Positions 59,356 through 64,000 of a DNA stretch of 64,000 nucleotides are shown here, piece after piece (positions within the stretch are counted from its first letter, which is position 1; each line of letters starts with the position of its first letter). Made by a program: the position numbers and the translations under genes. The DNA comes from Streptomyces sp. Je 1-79 (GTDB taxonomy: Bacteria; Actinomycetota; Actinomycetes; Streptomycetales; Streptomycetaceae): positions 442,362-506,361 of the forward strand of contig NZ_JAMGSL010000003.1 of the NCBI RefSeq assembly GCF_025195125.1, given 5' to 3'. The notes beneath the pieces were generated by a model. The model searched no databases. It was not told where the DNA came from and saw nothing but the letters and a program-made list of their open reading frames with translations.

Positions 59356-60924
59356 ATGCCTTCACCGACCACCACCGCTCCCGAGGGGCTGAGAACCGGC
59401 ACGCTCTCCACCGCCGACATCTCGTTCTTCGTCGTCTCCGCCGCCGCCCCGCTCACCGTCATGGCCGGCGTCGCGCCCATCGCCGTCGTCCTCGGCGGCA
59501 TCGGCGCCCCCGCCGGCTATCTCCTGGCCGGAATCACGCTCGCGGTCTTCGCCGTCGGGTTCACCACCATGAGCCGCCACGTCCGAAGCGGCGGCGCCTT
59601 CTACGCGTACATCACCCGCGGCCTGGGCAAGCCCGTCGGCATCGCCGCCGCCCTGCTCGCCATGCTCGGCTACAACGGCATGGAGATCGGCGTCTACGGC
59701 CTGCTCGGCACCGCCACCGCCGACACCGGCCACGCCCTGGGGGGCGTCGACATCCCCTGGCTCCCCGTCTCCCTCGCCGGACTGCTGCTCATCTGGTACG
59801 GCGGCTTCCGCTCGATCGACTTCGGCGCCAAGCTCCTCGGCGTCCTCCTCGTCGCCGAGACCGGCATCCTCGTCCTGCTCGCGGGCGGCGTGCTGATCGA
59901 CGGCGGCGCGGACGGCCTCTCCCTGGACTCGTTCGCCCCCGGCAACGTGCTCGTCCCGGGCAGCGCGGCCGTCCTGGCCTTCGCCTTCGCCGCCTTCACC
60001 GGCTTCGAGTCGACCGTCATCTACCGACGGGAGGCCCGCGACCCGAACCGCACCGTCCCCCGCGCCACCTACTTCGCCGTCGGCTTCCTGGGCCTCTTCT
60101 ACGCCTTCGTCGTCTGGACCGTCATCCAGGCCTTCGGCCAGGACAAGGTCGTCCAGGCCGCCGCCGACGACCCCGGCGGGCTCTTCTTCGCCGCCATCAC
60201 CACCTATGTGGGCGCCTGGGCCGCGGACCTGATGCACCTCCTGATCGTCACCAGCGTCCTCGCCTCGCTCCTCGCCTTCCACAACGCGATCAACCGCTAC
60301 GGCCTGGCGCTCGCGGAGGAGGGCGTGCTGCCCGCCGCCTTCGGCCGCGTCCACCCGCGCCACCGCTCCCCGTACGTCGCGGGCATCGCGCAGACCGCCC
60401 TCGGCGCCGTCGTCGTCCTCGCCTTCGCGGCCGCCGGAGCCGACCCGTACCGGCAACTGCTGCTCTGGGTGAACACACCGGGCATGATCGGACTGATGGT
60501 CCTCCAGCTGCTCGCGGCGCTCGCCGTGCCGCTGTTCTTCCGCCGCATCAGCCACGACGAGGGGAAGCTGCGCACGGTGGTCGCCCCCGTCGCCGCCCTC
60601 GTCCTGCTCGGCGGGGCGATCGGCCTCGTCGTCACCCACGTCGACCTCTTCACCGGCGCCTCCACCACCGTCAACACCGTCCTGATCTCCCTCGTCCCCA
60701 CCGTCTTCGTCCTCGGGCTCCTCCTCGCGCTCCGGCTCCGCCGCACGCGCCCCGAGGTCTACGCCGCCTTCGCCGCGGAGCCCGCCGAACCCGCCGAACC
60801 CGCACCCACCGCTGGAGAAGAGCCGTCGTGCCCGCACCCGACCTCGTCCTCGTCGACGCCCGCGTCCGCACCCTCGACCCCGCCCGTCCGCACGCCACTG
60901 CCGTCGCCGTCCGGGACGGACTGA
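59356..60924 (+). CDS. APC-family amino acid permease
   Basis: A 522-residue transporter of the amino acid-polyamine-organocation superfamily, with about twelve membrane segments. It opens SFFVVSAAAPLTVMAGVAPI, then GRSGGAFYAYITRGLGKP-like VRSGGAFYAYITRGLG in segment 3, LAFAFAAFTGFESTVIY in segment 6 and LLAFHNAINRYGLALAEEGV in segment 8. The last 50 residues are Ala/Glu/Pro/Ser-rich and run 97 bases into the amidohydrolase gene in another frame. The frame is open to 60924, so the tail is either real or the result of loss of an earlier stop. It is transcribed with the amidohydrolase, presumably to import its substrate or a related amine or amino acid. Confidence 0.88.
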   Translation: MPSPTTTAPEGLRTGTLSTADISFFVVSAAAPLTVMAGVAPIAVVLGGIGAPAGYLLAGITLAVFAVGFTTMSRHVRSGGAFYAYITRGLGKPVGIAAALLAMLGYNGMEIGVYGLLGTATADTGHALGGVDIPWLPVSLAGLLLIWYGGFRSIDFGAKLLGVLLVAETGILVLLAGGVLIDGGADGLSLDSFAPGNVLVPGSAAVLAFAFAAFTGFESTVIYRREARDPNRTVPRATYFAVGFLGLFYAFVVWTVIQAFGQDKVVQAAADDPGGLFFAAITTYVGAWAADLMHLLIVTSVLASLLAFHNAINRYGLALAEEGVLPAAFGRVHPRHRSPYVAGIAQTALGAVVVLAFAAAGADPYRQLLLWVNTPGMIGLMVLQLLAALAVPLFFRRISHDEGKLRTVVAPVAALVLLGGAIGLVVTHVDLFTGASTTVNTVLISLVPTVFVLGLLLALRLRRTRPEVYAAFAAEPAEPAEPAPTAGEEPSCPHPTSSSSTPASAPSTPPVRTPLPSPSGTD

Positions 60925-62402
60925 TCACGGCCGTCGGCGACGCCACCGACGCCCGCGACTGGCGCGGGCCCGGCACCGAGACGATCGACCTCGGCGGCGC
61001 CACGCTCACCCCCGGCCTCACCGACGCCCACAGCCACCCCGTCTGGGGCCTGGAGATGTTCACGGGCACCGACCTCTCCGCCGTGCGCGACCTCGACGGG
61101 CTCCGCTCCGTCCTCGCCACCGCCGAACGCCGCGACGGCTGGATCATCGGCGCCGCCCTCGACCACAACGTCTTCGGCGGCCGGCCGATCCACCGCGAGC
61201 TCGTCGAGGACGTCCTCGGCGGTGCCCCCGCCCTCCTGCGTCTCTACGACGGACACTCCGCCCTCGCGAGCGAGACGGCCCTGAAGGCGGCCGGCATCGA
61301 AGGCCCCCGGACCTTCGCCCAGCGCTCCGAGATCGTGTGCGACGCCGACGGGCGGCCCACCGGCCACCTGATCGAGCACGCCGCGATGGACCTGATGACC
61401 CCCGTCCTGCCCGCCCAGCCCTACGCGGAGCGGCGCGACCGGCTCGTCGAGCTGCTGACCGCCATGGCCGCCACCGGGCTGACCGGCGCGCACGTCATGG
61501 ACCTCGGCGGCCAGGACGTACCCGGGCTGCTCACCGCCCTGGAGTCGGACGGCGACCTTCCGCTACGGCTCCGGCTGGCGCCCTGGTGCATGCCCGGAGC
61601 GACCGCGGAGGAGCTGGACGAGCTGGTACGGCTCCAGGAGCGGTCCGGACGGCTGTGGCGCGTCGGAGGCGTCAAGTTCTTCATGGACGGCACCGTCGAG
61701 GGCGGCACCGCCTGGCTGGAGCACGCCGACTGCCACGGCCAGGGCACGGACGCCTTCTGGCCGGACCCGGCCGCCTACTCGGCCGCCGTCCGCCACCTCC
61801 ACGAGGCCGGGATCGGCACCGCCACGCACGCGATCGGCGACGCGGCCGTCCGGCACGTCCTCGACACCGTGCAGTCGCTCGGCGGCGGCGGGCCCCGGCA
61901 CCGCATCGAGCACATCGAGACCGTCCCCGACGACCAGCTCGGACGGTTCGCGGCCCTCGGCGTCGTCGCGTCGATGCAGCCCCCGCACACCGCGTACACC
62001 CGAGCCGACCACACCGACGAATGGTCCAGGCGGCTCGGTGACGTACGGGCGGACCGCGCCTGGCGCTGCCGTGACCTGCGGGAGGCAGGGGCCCACCTCG
62101 CGCTCGGGTCGGACTGGCCCATCGCCCACTACGACGCCCGTCAGGTCCTCGCCACCGCCCAGGCGCCCCGCGGCGCCGCCTCCGCACGGCACGGGCTGAC
62201 CGGTCTGATGGCTCTGGAGGGCCTGACCACGCACGCGGCGGTCGCGGCGGGGGAGGAGCGGCTCGGCGGCCGGATCGCGCCGGGACTGAGGGCGGACCTG
62301 ACCGCCTTCACGGTCGACCCGGTCGAGGCGCCCGCCGACGAGACCGAGAAGGCGCCGATCCGGCTCACCGTCGCGGGCGGCCGCGTCACCCACAGGGCCT
62401 AG
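60828..62402 (+). CDS. YtcJ-like metal-dependent amidohydrolase
   Basis: A 524-residue hydrolase of the amidohydrolase superfamily (YtcJ/NfdA group, TIM barrel with two flanking sandwich parts). Metal ligands are in TPGLTDAHSHPVWG (HxH, about 70), FMDGTVEGGT with the family's conserved Asp/Glu, THAIGDAAVRHVLD, HRIEHIETVP and the final Asp in LALGSDWPIAH. Members cut formamides, cyclic amides or aryl amides. GGAGAAG lies seven bases before the GTG at 60828. The start lies inside the permease gene, so the two are coupled; together with the TetR gene they look like a small uptake-and-degradation unit. The stop overlaps the convergent PAP2 gene by four bases. Confidence 0.9.
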   Translation: MPAPDLVLVDARVRTLDPARPHATAVAVRDGLITAVGDATDARDWRGPGTETIDLGGATLTPGLTDAHSHPVWGLEMFTGTDLSAVRDLDGLRSVLATAERRDGWIIGAALDHNVFGGRPIHRELVEDVLGGAPALLRLYDGHSALASETALKAAGIEGPRTFAQRSEIVCDADGRPTGHLIEHAAMDLMTPVLPAQPYAERRDRLVELLTAMAATGLTGAHVMDLGGQDVPGLLTALESDGDLPLRLRLAPWCMPGATAEELDELVRLQERSGRLWRVGGVKFFMDGTVEGGTAWLEHADCHGQGTDAFWPDPAAYSAAVRHLHEAGIGTATHAIGDAAVRHVLDTVQSLGGGGPRHRIEHIETVPDDQLGRFAALGVVASMQPPHTAYTRADHTDEWSRRLGDVRADRAWRCRDLREAGAHLALGSDWPIAHYDARQVLATAQAPRGAASARHGLTGLMALEGLTTHAAVAAGEERLGGRIAPGLRADLTAFTVDPVEAPADETEKAPIRLTVAGGRVTHRA

Positions 62403-63301
62403 CGGGAGAGCCCAGCCCTCTCCTGCTCGTCCTCGCGGTCCGTACGGGACCGCGGGGACGGGCCGCCCCTGGCCACCGGCGGCGCCGGTTCGACCAGCTT
62501 GGGCAGATGGTGCGGCAGCGCGCCGTACCAGAAGTACGAGACGGTGAAGCCGAAGGCGAGGCAGATCATGCCGCCCACCGCGTCCAGCCAGAAGTGGTTG
62601 GCGGTGGCCACGATCACGACCAGCGTGGCCGCGGGGTAGAGCAGGCCGAGGATGCGCGCCCAGGGCGCCGAGGCCAGGGTGAAGATGATCAGACCGCACC
62701 AGAGCGACCAGCCGATGTGCATCGACGGCATCGCCGCGTACTGGTTCGACATGTGCTTGAGGTTGCCCGAGGCCATCGAGCCCCAGGTGTGGTGGACCAG
62801 GACCGTGTCGACGAAGGACTGGCCGTTCATCAGCCGGGGCGGCGCGAGCGGATACAGGTAGTAACCGACCAGGGCCACACCGGTGGTGGCGAACAGGACC
62901 GTACGGGACGCGGCGTAACGGCCCGGCTGCCATCGGTACAGCCAGACCAGCACACCGATCGTCACGACGAAGTGCAGGGTGGCGTAGTAGTAGTTCATCG
63001 AGACGATCAGCCATGTCACCGAGTTCACGGCGTGGTTGACGGTCTGCTCGAAGGCGAGCCCGAGGGACTTCTCGACGTCCCAGATCCAGTCGGCGTTCTT
63101 CAGCGCCTGGGCCTTCTGCTCCGGCACGGCGTTGCGGATGAGCGAGTACGTCCAGTAGCTGACGCCGATGAGCAGGATCTCGAACCAGATCCTGGGGCGT
63201 CGTGGCGTACGCAGGCGGGCCCGCAGCCCGTCACCGTCCGGAATGGGTGACGGGCCGGCCGCCGTACTGCCTTCCAAAGTTTTCACGGTCGCTTCACCCA
63301 T
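62399..63301 (-). CDS. PAP2-superfamily membrane protein (inositolphosphotransferase/Aur1-like)
   Basis: A 300-residue membrane protein with five to six hydrophobic segments (FEILLIGVSYWTYSLIRNAV onward). The phosphatase/transferase motifs of the PAP2/Aur1-Ipt1 family are present: a C2-like MPSMHIGWSLW (about 190) and a C3-like NHFWLDAVGG (about 237), each with a catalytic His. The upstream YYLYPLAPPRLM is the family's lead-in. Mycobacterial relatives move phosphoinositol or similar groups. ATG at 63301 gives MGEATVKTLEG; a TTG at 63325 in the same frame is an alternative. The charged tail (RSRTDREDEQERAG) is cytosolic. Confidence 0.85.
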   Translation of the reverse strand: MGEATVKTLEGSTAAGPSPIPDGDGLRARLRTPRRPRIWFEILLIGVSYWTYSLIRNAVPEQKAQALKNADWIWDVEKSLGLAFEQTVNHAVNSVTWLIVSMNYYYATLHFVVTIGVLVWLYRWQPGRYAASRTVLFATTGVALVGYYLYPLAPPRLMNGQSFVDTVLVHHTWGSMASGNLKHMSNQYAAMPSMHIGWSLWCGLIIFTLASAPWARILGLLYPAATLVVIVATANHFWLDAVGGMICLAFGFTVSYFWYGALPHHLPKLVEPAPPVARGGPSPRSRTDREDEQERAGLSR

Positions 63302-63393
63302 GGGAGGAGAGTCTGCCAGATCCAATCTCTCCGTCCGATCATCCCTCCGACGGGTTCGAGGCGCACACGCTCCGCCTTGAGAGGGAGGGACGG

Positions 63394-64000
63394 TCAGGGG
63401 TTCCCCTGACTCGGGGCGGAAGCGGTTGAACCACGAACGACCAGCTCAGGCATGAAGACGAACTCGCTGTGCGGGGCCGGGGTGCCCCCGACCTCCTCGA
63501 GCAGCGCCCGGACCGCCGCCTGCCCCATCGCCTGCACGGGCTGGCGGATCGTGGTCAGCGGCGGATCGGTGAACGCTATGAGCGGGGAGTCGTCGAAGCC
63601 GACCACGGAGACATCCCTGGGGACCTGGAGCCCCTGCTGGCGGGCGGCCCGGATCGCGCCGAGCGCCATCATGTCGCTCGCGCAGACGACGGCCGTGCAC
63701 CCGGCGGAGATCAGGGCGCCCGCGGCGGCCTGGCCGCCCTCCAGGGTGTAGAGGGAGTGCTGGATCAGCTCCTCGGACTCCTCCGGGGAGAGCCCGAGCC
63801 GCTCCTTCATCCCGCGCTGGAACCCCTCGATCTTGCGCAGGACGGGCACGAACCGCTTCGGGCCCACCGCGAGCCCGATCCGGGTGTGGCCGAGCGCGGC
63901 GAGGTGGGTCACCGCCAGCTGCATCGCGGCCCGGTCGTCGGGCGAGACGAAGGGCGCCTGCACCTTGGGGGAGAAGCCGTTGATGAGGACGTACGGGACG
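63394..64000 (-). CDS. LacI-family transcriptional regulator, C-terminal part (5' end outside window)
   Basis: The visible 201 residues are the ligand-binding and dimerisation core of a LacI/GalR repressor: VPYVLINGFSPKVQAPFVSP, then HLAALGHTRIGLAVGP, ISAGCTAVVCASDMMALGAI, VPRDVSVVGFDDSPLIAFTD and PPLTTIRQPVQAMGQAAVRA. The helix-turn-helix and hinge helix lie beyond base 64000. LacI proteins in Streptomyces mostly sense sugars and control nearby uptake genes; the target is off the window. The C-terminus ends VVRGSTASAPSQGNP. Confidence 0.93.
   Translation of the reverse strand, partial: VPYVLINGFSPKVQAPFVSPDDRAAMQLAVTHLAALGHTRIGLAVGPKRFVPVLRKIEGFQRGMKERLGLSPEESEELIQHSLYTLEGGQAAAGALISAGCTAVVCASDMMALGAIRAARQQGLQVPRDVSVVGFDDSPLIAFTDPPLTTIRQPVQAMGQAAVRALLEEVGGTPAPHSEFVFMPELVVRGSTASAPSQGNP

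Overview
The window is high-GC DNA with dense genes, actinobacterial Shine-Dalgarno and GTG/TTG start usage, an rnpB gene, Tat and LAXTG surface-protein signals, a SARP-type regulator and iron boxes of the DmdR/IdeR kind. It reads as core chromosome of a Streptomyces. The markers glnE and a GlnA2-type glutamine synthetase, together with the order efe - heme oxygenase - map - panB - nadE, match my recollection of the SCO2234-SCO2299 region of S. coelicolor, in reverse numbering. I see no insertion sequence, prophage, CRISPR array or tRNA gene.

Layout. 1-7.3 kb: an RNase HI/phosphatase fusion (cut by the window edge), an acetyltransferase, eda, yaaA, an RNB-domain ribonuclease, a MerR/membrane-protein operon and rnpB. 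7.3-20 kb: an acidic unknown protein back to back with a large LAXTG-anchored surface protein that may carry a PD-(D/E)XK nuclease-like domain; then MazG-like, SnoaL-like, SDR, PhoD, Gfo/Idh, Bcr-type exporter, Rsm22-type methyltransferase, DDAH, TetR and Prim-Pol genes. 20-27.2 kb is an iron block: efeO-efeB-efeU plus a lipoprotein behind two overlapping iron boxes, the decayed remains of a heme importer (hmuU, hmuV), a PhzF-family gene and an intact heme oxygenase whose promoter holds an iron box. 27.2-44.8 kb: map, two MFS exporters, an F420-dependent NADP reductase, a site-2 protease, a 1265-residue SARP regulator beside a DrrAB-type ABC exporter, panB, a membrane EEP-domain protein and nadE. 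44.8-64 kb: a DUF998/hydrolase pair, a CBS protein, a three-gene cluster of small envelope proteins (DUF6153-like, DUF3105, DUF305), glnA2, a PIG-L deacetylase, glnE, a TetR/permease/amidohydrolase cluster, a PAP2-type membrane protein and the C-terminal part of a LacI regulator.

How the parts work together. The iron genes form the clearest functional set. Elemental iron uptake (Efe) and heme breakdown (heme oxygenase) both look iron-repressed, but the heme importer between them is broken, so the oxygenase probably serves endogenous heme. GlnA2 and GlnE represent nitrogen metabolism, though GlnA2 appears to lack the tyrosine loop that GlnE modifies. Two patterns recur across the window. One is promoters whose -10 hexamer sits 6-7 bases before the start codon, suggesting leaderless mRNAs. 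The other is short tandem duplications at or just past the 3' ends of genes (near 11.5, 30.0, 36.4, 50.6 and 58.5 kb).
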